Positions 17,617-26,034 of a stretch of 49,625 bases of DNA are shown here, piece after piece. The notes beneath the pieces were generated by a model that saw only the letters and a list, made by a program, of their open reading frames with translations, made no database searches and was not told the origin of the DNA. This DNA is from Sphingobacterium bovisgrunnientis (GTDB lineage Bacteria > Bacteroidota > Bacteroidia > Sphingobacteriales > Sphingobacteriaceae). The position numbers and the translations under genes are program-made. Location of the stretch: NCBI RefSeq assembly GCF_009829085.1, contig NZ_WUQY01000030.1, positions 1 through 49,625 on the forward strand, in the 5' to 3' direction. Positions within the stretch are counted from its first letter, which is position 1; every line of letters starts with the position of its first letter.

Positions 17617-17723
17617 TGTTATATAGCTTTAATTAACATATAGAATATCAATTGATTATATTTATTTTATGACTTCGTTATTTGAAATTTTATATTAATA
17701 TTATTATGTTAAATAATTAGTTC

Positions 17724-17751
17724 AAAGAGGTTGCATATGAGCAACCTCTTT
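17724..17751. terminator. Hairpin between nagB and the PhyH-like gene
   Basis: AAAGAGGTTGC (17724-17734) pairs perfectly with GCAACCTCTTT (17741-17751) around a 6-nt loop, in the convergent gap after nagB. The T-run after the stem is poor on both strands, so it may act as a weak terminator or transcript-end stabiliser. Confidence 0.6.
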
Positions 17752-17767
17752 ATGTAAATTAATGTAA

Positions 17768-18547
17768 TTATACCAACCCTAATAGAATAGCCTTTTCAAG
17801 AGGAGAATGTTCTCTATTAGACTCATAAATTGACAATTCTTCCTTTAAGAGCAATGGTGGCTGGGCCATAAATCTAGGACTAGTTCCTATGTGAGGCTGA
17901 GCTGAATGCACCAAAAAAGGGTGACAAAGATAAACAGTACCTGCTTTACCAGTTGCAAATACTTCTTTTCTTTTTGGAAGCTCCTCCAACTTAGTGGCTA
18001 ATTCCATAAAGGAAAGACCTAAATTACCTTCATTAGATAATAATTTTGCAACATCTATATGTGAACGCTCAAATATAATTGTTGGTGCACCATACACACT
18101 AACATCGGAATATAAAACCAACATAAGCAATGCTCTTCCTTTAGATTTAATGTTAACGCGCCATTCAAAATAATTGTTAGGGTCATTTCCTGGAAATGCA
18201 GCATCAACGTGTTTGCCTGTATCAATAGGATGGGTGCAAGCAGGAAATCTTATAGGAAAAGTTCCTACATTTCGACAAGCAATCCATTTGTCTTTTCCGA
18301 CAAGCTGATTAAATGCGTGATGTAACTTGGGGGTGTTTACTGATGCAACAAAGGGTTCATTAGTATACATGCCTAAACGAATTACAGGTTCATTCCATGT
18401 AAAGGTATTTGAACGATCATATAGAAGGTCATTCCAAAGAATGTTTAATGCTGCATCTGCTATATCTCGTCCAAATACATTATCTATACGTACAAAACCA
18501 TTATGTATAAAATGATCAATATCTTTAGATTTTAGTAAATCTGACAT
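17768..18547 (-). CDS. Phytanoyl-CoA dioxygenase (PhyH) family protein
   Basis: The 259-residue protein fits the PhyH family of Fe(II)/2-oxoglutarate oxygenases, which hydroxylate diverse small molecules. The iron-binding facial triad is visible as HVD (H113, D115) and a distal His in CHPFLVHSAQPHIG (H214 most likely), with Arg225 in SPRFMAQPP placed to hold 2-oxoglutarate. The N-terminal FIHNGFVRIDNVF segment is also typical. Substrate cannot be told from sequence. It is transcribed toward nagB and stands alone, with almost 1 kb without genes behind its start. Confidence 0.8.
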   Translation of the reverse strand: MSDLLKSKDIDHFIHNGFVRIDNVFGRDIADAALNILWNDLLYDRSNTFTWNEPVIRLGMYTNEPFVASVNTPKLHHAFNQLVGKDKWIACRNVGTFPIRFPACTHPIDTGKHVDAAFPGNDPNNYFEWRVNIKSKGRALLMLVLYSDVSVYGAPTIIFERSHIDVAKLLSNEGNLGLSFMELATKLEELPKRKEVFATGKAGTVYLCHPFLVHSAQPHIGTSPRFMAQPPLLLKEELSIYESNREHSPLEKAILLGLV

Positions 18548-19526
18548 AATTATATTATATGATAATCAACTCATAAGAAAAGGTATATTCTTTTCAAATT
18601 GATTTGTTATTATTAAAGAATAAATAAAATACACGCTTTAGATAAAAAAGCGCATTGCTTAGAAATTAAGCTAGAAAAGAAAACTTATAACATTACTGTC
18701 ATTCTCATTTGGTAAAATTAAAAATATATTCATAATATGTACAAAATAATAATAGAAAATATATTAGTCTAAAGGGAAAAATACTCTAAACGTCTAAAAT
18801 ATTTATTATACTATATAATTCTAATGATAGATATAGGGAATTAAATTGTTTAGTTGAACTAAAAAGTAGGTGACTTTACTATTATTTAAACCAAAGTTAC
18901 TTCGCCAGATTTACGCGCCCCTGCGATTCTGGCTTCCACACCCAATAAATCTTTAATAAAAATGGGTATCCGTTCTTATAGAACGGAGCCTCCTCACTGC
19001 ATTTATTTTTTTTAAAGATTTCTTTTGCTTGGTCAATCTATTTTCTCGTGGAAAATCGGTGTTAATTAATTTTTTCACCTTAAAGCGTTAGACCATGCAA
19101 ACTTTTTTAGACTTTAAAGAACTCCTAAAAACAAACGAAAACATTATTGTAAATGAATTAAGCCTTTCATATAAAAGATCAATTCAATCTAGTTAATACT
19201 CATCCTCATTATTTTGGGAATTTTTTAAAAAGAATGTGATAGAGATGTTTGTGTTCATCATATCATAATTTATTAAGTGAATAAATATCGATCAAATCAG
19301 TGTCTCAGTCAAGATGTTTATAAGGTGAATATGTTGTAAATCAAATATTTATTGTGGTATTCGTGGCAATTTTAGGGAGGTAGATTATTGCCATACATCT
19401 GCCATAGCTTTTAGGAGTATTTCTGAAAATTATGGGAGAGGTTTAAAATAAAAAAAACCTGCAAATCATTGTTTTGCAGGTTTTTAGGAGTTTTTTGAGC
19501 TTTTTTAAAAGCTTTAAAACTTGTCT
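18548..19526. other. About 1 kb without a convincing gene
   Basis: The stretch is AT-rich with one more GC-rich island (about 18900-19000). On the minus strand 18900-19050 an open frame of about 45 codons without a good start reads EIFKKN...PFYKNGYPFLLKIYW and ends RVNLAK. On the plus strand 19095-19196 encodes a 33-residue peptide beginning MQTFLDFKELLKT. There is a hairpin CCGTTCT/AGAACGG (18970-18986) and an inverted repeat TGGCAAT/ATTGCCA (19364-19370, 19387-19393). I see no functional gene. It reads like decayed mobile or dispersed-repeat DNA. Confidence 0.5.
19453..19485 (-). terminator. Terminator of the tRNA-Ser gene
   Basis: AAAAACCTGCAAA (19453-19465) pairs perfectly with TTTGCAGGTTTTT (19473-19485). 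Read on the minus strand the stem is followed by an eight-T run, about 40 nt after the tRNA 3' end. Confidence 0.85.
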
Positions 19527-19616
19527 TGGCGGAGAGAGAGGGATTCGAACCCTCGGTACCGTTTCCAGTACGACAGTTTAGCAAACTGTTCCTTTCGGCC
19601 ACTCAGGCATCTCTCC
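19527..19616 (-). tRNA. tRNA-Ser(GCU)
   Basis: Read on the minus strand, the acceptor stem GGAGAGA/TCTCTCC, D-arm, anticodon stem ACAGT/ACTGT with loop TTGCTAA (anticodon GCT), a long variable arm typical of class II tRNAs, and T-arm GAGGG-TTCGAAT-CCCTC are all present. The discriminator is G and the 3' CCA is encoded (19527-19529). It reads serine codons AGC and AGU. Confidence 0.97.
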
Positions 19617-19733
19617 GTGTTTCGACACTGCAAACATAAATCAAAAAATCGATTCTACAAACTTTAAAGCGACTTTTTTAAATATTTTTTTGTTGTTTAT
19701 TATTAACAATCTGAAAGTCAATAATAATAGTTT

Positions 19734-21872
19734 TTAGCTAGATTGCTCTTTTCGTTTTGTGATATCGTAGTCAATGCGCACATGATAAATACTCATGAGC
19801 ATATTTTTGAAAATAGTGCTGACATCAGAGATATCCTTTAGTGTAATATCTGCATTGCTGAATTGCTTTTGGGACAATTTATGGTCAACAATTTTGTCTA
19901 CCAGATTGCTAATTGATTCTTTAGTTGGCTCTTTTAGTGATCGCGCTGCAGCTTCAACAGAATCGGCCAACATCAACACGGCTGTTTCTTTTGATGAAGG
20001 AATAGGTCCAGGATAATGAAATAATGTTTCGTCGACTAATTTATCAGGATTGTTTTGAATAAATTCATTGTAAAAATAATCCACGCGAGTGGTACCGTGA
20101 TGCGTTTTGATAAAATCAATGATCACATCAGGCAATTGGTGACGTTTCGCTATCTCAATGCCTTTGAGTACATGCGAAATAATAATTTGGGCACTTTGCT
20201 CGGAGGTCAATTCCGTATGTGGATTCGTACCCGTTTTTTGGTTTTCAATAAAGTAAAGCGGATTTACAATTTTACCGATATCGTGGTATAGTGCGCCTGC
20301 ACGAACCAGTAATGAATTACCTCCGATTTTATAAATTGCAGCTTCCGCAAGATTAGCAACCTGTAACGAGTGTTGAAAAGTTCCAGGAGCTTTTAATGAA
20401 AGTTCGCGTAATAACTTGGAATTGGAGTTAGTTAATTCCATTAAGGTCAAATCTGAGACAATACCAAAAAGCTTTTCAAATGCATAAATCAACGGATAAG
20501 CGAGTAATGTCAAGCCGACACTGACAAAGAAGGGAAGGATATCTCCCCAATAAATACTGCCCAAGGAACCATTACGTGTCAAAACTAAGCCGATGTGCCC
20601 AATAATATAGGTCGCTAGAATCAGTAAGCTGGAAATCAAAAACTGCTCGCGCTTCACCATAGTTTTGATACTATAAATCGCCACTAACCCCGACATAAAT
20701 TGCAAAAACACAAAGTCGTAACTATTTGGTACAAACAATGCGGTAATCAATACCATTAAGAGGTGAATGTTCAGTGCGACACGCGTGTCAAAAAGTATTC
20801 GAAATATGATAGGTACGCCACAATAGGGGATAAAATACAAACTAGAAACGCGCAAATGCAACGCCCAAGAAAACACGCCCAACATTCCGATTATGACAAT
20901 GTAAATAATCGCCAACAAACGGTTATTGTTGTATATGTTTTTTCTGAAAAAGTATAAAAACACCATCAACAAGCTCATTGCCAGTCCGACTACTAAAAAA
21001 TGTCCAAAAGCTACATAAGTTTTGTCACCCGAAATACGTGCTTCGTCTTCAAATATTTTACGTAGTGATTCGAGTTTCTGGTAAGTGTCATTATTGACGA
21101 TTTTATCCTTTTCGGCTATTAATTCACCTTTCTGCACCATTCCACGCGTGGTAGAAATATTGCTCAGCGCAGTTTGTTCTATTTTATTGGTTAATGACTC
21201 ATTGAAAATATAGTTTACCGTAATGTAATTTTTCAAAACCTCTTCGAGCCAACGCTTTTTGACGATAGTAGCGTCTTTTGAAAGTGCATTGTGTGTATAA
21301 TCTATAGCTGATTCAATGGTGAAACAATCTGCTGTATTTTTTTGCGTAGCAAGATTATTATCTATCAGTGTGAAATTATAGTTTGCTTCGGTATCGCTAA
21401 CTTTCTCGGCATCTTCACCTTTATTTTGATACCTGTTATTTAGCGATAGCACACCACGATTGTATATATACGTTAAGAGCTCAACACCTTTTGCTTTATA
21501 TTTTTGGATATCCAATGTTGGGACAGTATCCATTTGGCTGCTTTGCCATTTTTCGGCGATGTCAGTTGTGAAAAGATCGATTTGTTCTTTGCTTGCAGTT
21601 TGATGTAGATTGTAGACAGGCTGAACTGTTTTCAGGATGTGTTGTCTATCGCGATCTAATTCTTCCTTGGTCTTGTTAATCGCAAAATTATAAGGAGACA
21701 CAAGATTGTCATGATTCCAAGCTTTTCCTTTTTGAAATTCGTATTCGAATCGAGGTTGTTTTGGTAAAAACAAACAAATTAGAAAAACAGTCAAAACGAG
21801 CATTCCATATTTTAGTATGGTGGAGTCGCTTTGTAATTTATTATCAATGTAGTTGATTTTGAGCTTTGCCAC
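19734..21872 (-). CDS. 7TM-HD membrane phosphohydrolase (PgpH-like, HDIG)
   Basis: The 712-residue protein has one N-terminal transmembrane segment (about 20-38), a large extracytoplasmic 7TMR-HDED-like region (about 40-285), about seven further membrane helices (about 290-480) and a cytoplasmic HD domain. The HD metal motif is in ALYHDIGKIVNPLYFIENQ, with further ligands in IISHV and KTHHGTTRVDYFY. Proteins with this layout in Firmicutes (PgpH) hydrolyse cyclic di-AMP; for Bacteroidota the same reaction is a reasonable inference. Translation starts at GTG (21870-21872), just before the conserved basic AKLKINYI segment. It stands alone, convergent to tRNA-Ser in no operon, and divergent from rpe. 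Confidence 0.87.
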   Translation of the reverse strand: MAKLKINYIDNKLQSDSTILKYGMLVLTVFLICLFLPKQPRFEYEFQKGKAWNHDNLVSPYNFAINKTKEELDRDRQHILKTVQPVYNLHQTASKEQIDLFTTDIAEKWQSSQMDTVPTLDIQKYKAKGVELLTYIYNRGVLSLNNRYQNKGEDAEKVSDTEANYNFTLIDNNLATQKNTADCFTIESAIDYTHNALSKDATIVKKRWLEEVLKNYITVNYIFNESLTNKIEQTALSNISTTRGMVQKGELIAEKDKIVNNDTYQKLESLRKIFEDEARISGDKTYVAFGHFLVVGLAMSLLMVFLYFFRKNIYNNNRLLAIIYIVIIGMLGVFSWALHLRVSSLYFIPYCGVPIIFRILFDTRVALNIHLLMVLITALFVPNSYDFVFLQFMSGLVAIYSIKTMVKREQFLISSLLILATYIIGHIGLVLTRNGSLGSIYWGDILPFFVSVGLTLLAYPLIYAFEKLFGIVSDLTLMELTNSNSKLLRELSLKAPGTFQHSLQVANLAEAAIYKIGGNSLLVRAGALYHDIGKIVNPLYFIENQKTGTNPHTELTSEQSAQIIISHVLKGIEIAKRHQLPDVIIDFIKTHHGTTRVDYFYNEFIQNNPDKLVDETLFHYPGPIPSSKETAVLMLADSVEAAARSLKEPTKESISNLVDKIVDHKLSQKQFSNADITLKDISDVSTIFKNMLMSIYHVRIDYDITKRKEQSS

Positions 21873-21983
21873 GTAGTATAAAATTTGATTATTATACGAT
21901 TATATAAACAAAAGTAACTATTTCTGTCCTTAGTTTACGTAATCCAAATGGATTATTAATCCAATGTCAATAAGTAGATTTTG

Positions 21984-22015
21984 TTTGAAATAGGGAAATT
22001 TTAGGGCTATCTTTG
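21984..22015 (+). promoter_or_regulatory. Predicted promoter of rpe
   Basis: TTTG (21984-21987), a 20-nt spacer and TATCTTTG (22008-22015) fit the Bacteroidota consensus. Transcription would begin near 22022, which excludes a start at 22013 and supports ATG 22040. Confidence 0.7.
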
Positions 22016-22039
22016 TGCAAAATTTTAATACAGATATTC

Positions 22040-22720
22040 ATGTCAAATACTAAACATTTAATTGCTCCTTCAGTTTTAGCGGCAGACTTTGGGAATCTAG
22101 CGAGAGATGTTCAAATGGTCAATGCGAGTGAGGCAGATTGGTTTCACATCGATATTATGGATGGCGTTTTCGTGCCAAACATTTCTTTTGGTTTTCCGGT
22201 GATGAGTGCTATTGCGAAGCATGCGCAAAAACCTTTGGATGTACACCTGATGATTGTAGATCCAGATCGTTATTTAAAAACGTGTAAGGATAATGGTGCT
22301 AAGGTGATTACCGTACATTATGAGGCGTGTACACACTTGCACCGTACATTAGCAGCAATTAAAGAGTTAGGCTGTAAAGCAGGGGTGGCATTGAATCCAC
22401 ACACATCAGTTCAGTTGTTGAAAGATGTAATTCAAGATATTGATTTAGTGTGTTTGATGTCTGTGAATCCGGGATTTGGTGGGCAGAAATTTATTCCACA
22501 TACATACACCAAAATAAAAGAATTGAGAGCGTTAGCTTCAGGTGTAAACGATAATTTATTGATAGAAATTGATGGCGGGGTAACTACCGCAAATGCGACA
22601 CAGCTTTTGGAGGCTGGTGCAGATGTGTTAGTAGCAGGTTCTTTTGTATTTACTGCCGTAGATCCTATTGAAACCATAGCTTCGCTGAAAGCTATTGATA
22701 TTGCATTAAAACAAGCATAA
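22040..22720 (+). CDS. rpe: Ribulose-phosphate 3-epimerase
   Basis: Rpe interconverts D-ribulose-5-phosphate and D-xylulose-5-phosphate in the pentose phosphate pathway. The 226 residues match the family closely: IAPSVLAADFGNL, WFHIDIMDGVFVPNISFG (catalytic Asp and metal-binding His), DVHLMI, VTVHYEA, LMSVNPGFGGQKFIP and EIDGGV (second catalytic Asp), ending in the phosphate-binding AGADVLVAGSFVF. The frame opens at ATG 22013, but that codon lies inside the promoter -7 box, so ATG 22040 is used. A perfect terminator follows the stop at once. Confidence 0.96.
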   Translation: MSNTKHLIAPSVLAADFGNLARDVQMVNASEADWFHIDIMDGVFVPNISFGFPVMSAIAKHAQKPLDVHLMIVDPDRYLKTCKDNGAKVITVHYEACTHLHRTLAAIKELGCKAGVALNPHTSVQLLKDVIQDIDLVCLMSVNPGFGGQKFIPHTYTKIKELRALASGVNDNLLIEIDGGVTTANATQLLEAGADVLVAGSFVFTAVDPIETIASLKAIDIALKQA

Positions 22721-22723
22721 ACA

Positions 22724-22766
22724 AAAAATAAAGGCGACTATTTACTAATATGTCGCCTTTATTTTT
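22724..22766 (+). terminator. Terminator of rpe
   Basis: A 15-bp perfect stem, 22724-22738 (AAAAATAAAGGCGAC) with 22752-22766 (GTCGCCTTTATTTTT), begins three nt after the rpe stop codon and ends in T5. The rest of the gap to acnB (22767-23026) shows no ORF. TACTTTTG at 22860-22867 is a possible -7 box for acnB without a clear -33 partner. Confidence 0.9.
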
Positions 22767-23026
22767 AAAAGTAAAAAGTTGATTTAAATCATATTGTTTA
22801 GAATTATTCCAAATTGTATTTGTGCGTTTGTGTGGTTATTATTAGCAGTTGATTTTTAGTACTTTTGCTCCCGAATTTATTTGCTGTTTAAGGATAAATT
22901 ATTCAGTATTAGTGGGTAGTAGGAGCTATAAGTTGAAACGTAATGTTCAATATAGTTATAGCTTATTTTATTAAACTTACGGTAGTGACGGATAATCGAA
23001 CCTACCTTTAATTAAGAAAATTATAT

Positions 23027-25789
23027 ATGAGTATTTACAACGAATACGTACTAGAGGTTGTAGAACGCGAAGGACAAGGATTAAATCCAAAGCCGATTGA
23101 TGGAGCTGAGCTTTTGAGCGAAGTAATTGCGCAAATTAAAGATGTTAATAATGAGCACAGAGTTGAATCTTTGCGTTTATTTATTTACAACACATTGCCA
23201 GGTACTACACCGGCGGCAACTGTCAAAGCTCAATTTTTAAAAGAAATTATTTTAGGCCAAGAAGTAGTTGCGGAGATTACTCCAACTTTCGCATTTGAGT
23301 TATTGTCTCATATGAAAGGTGGTCCTTCAATTAAAGTTTTGTTGGATATCGCATTGGGTACGGATGAAACTATTGCAAAGCAGGCTGCTGAAGTTTTGAA
23401 AACACAAGTTTTCTTGTATGATGCAGATACTGCACGTTTGAAAGAAGCTTATGACTCGGGTAATGCAATTGCAAAAGATATTTTAGAAAGTTATGCAAAA
23501 GCGGAATTCTTCACAAAATTACCTGAAGTTCCAGAAGAAATTAAAGTTGTAACATATATAGCTGCAGAAGGTGATATTTCTACGGATTTATTGTCTCCAG
23601 GAAATCAAGCGCACTCGCGTTCGGATCGTGAATTGCACGGTAAATGTATGATTACGCCAGAAGCTCAAGAGGAAATTAAAGCTTTACAAGCGCAATACCC
23701 TGATGCTAGTGTGATGTTGATCGCAGAAAAAGGTACAATGGGTGTAGGTTCTTCACGTATGTCAGGTGTGAATAACGTTGCTCTTTGGACTGGTAAACAA
23801 GCATCTCCATACATTCCATTCGTGAATATGGCTCCTATTGTAGCAGGTACAAATGGTATTTCACCTATTTTCTTGACGACTGTTGACGTTACTGGTGGTA
23901 TCGGTATCGATTTGCAAAACTGGGTTAAGAAAACGGATGAGAATGGTAACGTAGTTCGTGATGAGAACGGTGATGTAGTTTTAGAACAAGCTTATTCGGT
24001 TGAGACAGGTACTGTATTAACTATTAATACTAAAACTAAAAAATTATACAACGGTGGAGTTGAACTGAAGGATATTTCTAAATCTTTCACACCACAAAAA
24101 TTAGAATTTATCAAAGCTGGTGGTTCTTACGCTATCGTATTTGGTAAAAAGATACAAACTTTCGCTGCTCAAACATTAGGTATCGAAGCACCTCAGGTGT
24201 TTGCGCCAGCAAAAGAGGTTTCAGTAGAAGGTCAAGGCTTAACTGCTGTTGAGAAAATCTTCAACAAAAATGCAGTAGGTGTTGCTCCAGGTAAAACATT
24301 ACACGCTGGTTCTGATGTTCGTGTGAAAGTAAACATTGTCGGTTCTCAAGACACTACAGGTTTGATGACAGCACAAGAGTTGGAATCTATGGCAGCGACT
24401 GTTATTTCACCTAGTGTAGATGGTGCTTACCAATCTGGTTGTCATACTGCATCAGTATGGGATAAAAAAGCGCAAGCGAATATTCCTAAATTGATGAAAT
24501 TCATGAATGAATTTGGAGTAATCACAGCTCGTGATCCTAAAGGTGACTACCATGCGATGACGGACGTTATTCACAAGGTGTTGAATGACATCACTATCGA
24601 CGAATGGGCTATCATTATCGGTGGTGACTCGCACACTCGTATGTCTAAAGGTGTTGCTTTTGGTGCTGACTCTGGTACTGTAGCCTTAGCTTTAGCGACA
24701 GGTGAAGCGTCTATGCCAATTCCTGAGTCTGTGAAAGTTACTTTCAAAGGTCAAATGAAAGAGCACATGGATTTCCGTGATGTGGTACATGCTACTCAAT
24801 TACAAATGTTGCAACAATTCGATGGCGAAAACGTATTCCAAGGTCGTATCATCGAGGTGCACATCGGTACATTGTTAGCGGATCAAGCCTTTACATTCAC
24901 TGACTGGACTGCAGAGATGAAAGCAAAAGCTTCAATCTGTATTTCTCAAGATGAGACTTTAATTGAGTCATTAGAAATCGCTAAATCACGTATCCAAATC
25001 ATGATTGATAAGGGTATGGATAATCATAACCAAGTATTACAAGGTTTAATTGATAAAGCAAACAAACGTATAGCTGAAATTCGTTCAGGTGAAAAACCAG
25101 CATTACAACCAGATGCTAATGCAAAGTATTATGCAGAAGTTGTAATTGATTTGGATATCATCGACGAGCCAATGATTGCTGACCCAGACGTAAACAACGC
25201 TGATGTTTCTAAACGTTATACACACGATACTATCCGTGATTTATCGTTCTACGGTGGTGACAAAAAAGTTGATTTAGGTTTCGTTGGTTCTTGTATGGTG
25301 CACAAAGACGATTTAAAAATCGTTTCGCAAATGTTGAAAAATGTGGAGGCACAAAAAGGTTACGTTTCTTTCAATGCGCCATTGGTAGTTGCAGCACCAA
25401 CTTACAACATCATTGATGAGTTGAAAGCTGAAGGTGATTGGGAATTTTTACAAAAATACTCAGGATTCGAATTCAACGATGCAATGCCAAAATCAGCAGC
25501 GCGTACGGAATACGAAAATATTCTTTACTTAGAGCGTCCTGGATGTAACTTGTGTATGGGTAACCAAGAAAAAGCAGCAAAAGGGGATACGGTAATGGCT
25601 ACTTCAACACGTCTTTTCCAAGGTCGTGTAGTAGAAGATAGAGATGGTAAAAAAGGTGAATCTTTATTAGCATCTACGCCAGTAGTAGTATTGTCAGCAA
25701 TCTTAGGTCGTATTCCAAGTATTGAAGAATACAAGTCGGCTGTAGAAGGTATCAACTTGACTAAATTCCAACCAATATCTACAAAGTAG
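23027..25789 (+). CDS. acnB: Aconitate hydratase B (bifunctional 2-methylisocitrate dehydratase type)
   Basis: AcnB converts citrate to isocitrate via cis-aconitate in the TCA cycle; the family also handles 2-methylisocitrate. The 920 residues span the AcnB domain order: N-terminal HEAT-like domain (about 1-160), swivel domain (about 165-380, KGTMGVGSSRMSGVNN) and the [4Fe-4S] catalytic domains, with GGDSHTRMSKGVAFGADSG near 535-553, GFVGSCMVHKDD near 750-761 and PGCNLCMGNQEKAAKGD (850s) giving the cluster cysteines. E. coli AcnB is 865 residues; extra length includes an insert near 320 (ENGNVVRDENGDVV). It has its own terminator and is followed by a second, unrelated-subfamily aconitase. Confidence 0.95.
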   Translation: MSIYNEYVLEVVEREGQGLNPKPIDGAELLSEVIAQIKDVNNEHRVESLRLFIYNTLPGTTPAATVKAQFLKEIILGQEVVAEITPTFAFELLSHMKGGPSIKVLLDIALGTDETIAKQAAEVLKTQVFLYDADTARLKEAYDSGNAIAKDILESYAKAEFFTKLPEVPEEIKVVTYIAAEGDISTDLLSPGNQAHSRSDRELHGKCMITPEAQEEIKALQAQYPDASVMLIAEKGTMGVGSSRMSGVNNVALWTGKQASPYIPFVNMAPIVAGTNGISPIFLTTVDVTGGIGIDLQNWVKKTDENGNVVRDENGDVVLEQAYSVETGTVLTINTKTKKLYNGGVELKDISKSFTPQKLEFIKAGGSYAIVFGKKIQTFAAQTLGIEAPQVFAPAKEVSVEGQGLTAVEKIFNKNAVGVAPGKTLHAGSDVRVKVNIVGSQDTTGLMTAQELESMAATVISPSVDGAYQSGCHTASVWDKKAQANIPKLMKFMNEFGVITARDPKGDYHAMTDVIHKVLNDITIDEWAIIIGGDSHTRMSKGVAFGADSGTVALALATGEASMPIPESVKVTFKGQMKEHMDFRDVVHATQLQMLQQFDGENVFQGRIIEVHIGTLLADQAFTFTDWTAEMKAKASICISQDETLIESLEIAKSRIQIMIDKGMDNHNQVLQGLIDKANKRIAEIRSGEKPALQPDANAKYYAEVVIDLDIIDEPMIADPDVNNADVSKRYTHDTIRDLSFYGGDKKVDLGFVGSCMVHKDDLKIVSQMLKNVEAQKGYVSFNAPLVVAAPTYNIIDELKAEGDWEFLQKYSGFEFNDAMPKSAARTEYENILYLERPGCNLCMGNQEKAAKGDTVMATSTRLFQGRVVEDRDGKKGESLLASTPVVVLSAILGRIPSIEEYKSAVEGINLTKFQPISTK

Positions 25790-25810
25790 ATTTAGGCGTT
25801 GACTACAATA

Positions 25811-25849
25811 AATTAAGGCTATTCTAATTTTAGAATAGCCTTAATTTTT
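25811..25849 (+). terminator. Terminator of acnB
   Basis: A 16-bp perfect stem joins 25811-25826 and 25831-25846 around the 4-nt loop ATTT, then a T-run. It separates acnB from the following aconitase gene. Confidence 0.9.
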
Positions 25850-26034
25850 ATAACTAAAGTTCAATTTAATTGTTGTTTATCATTAGAGGATTAGTATTAA
25901 TTAGGTAAATATTTATTAATCTTAATGCTTAGAATTATTTTAAATTAGGTATATGACATTTACACAACCTATTTTTTAGAAATAAATAGTAAATTGTAAT
26001 GTCAATTTTAGAATTAAATTATAATAATACAGAT

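Noticed and set aside
19364..19393. Inverted repeat TGGCAAT/ATTGCCA with 16-nt spacing
   Set aside because: Arms are short and there is no gene or promoter to connect it to.
19411..19602. 63-codon frame on the minus strand
   Set aside because: It reads through the tRNA-Ser gene and its terminator; it is not a protein gene.
22013..22039. Upstream ATG for rpe
   Set aside because: The codon lies within the -7 box of the predicted promoter and the added residues do not fit Rpe proteins.
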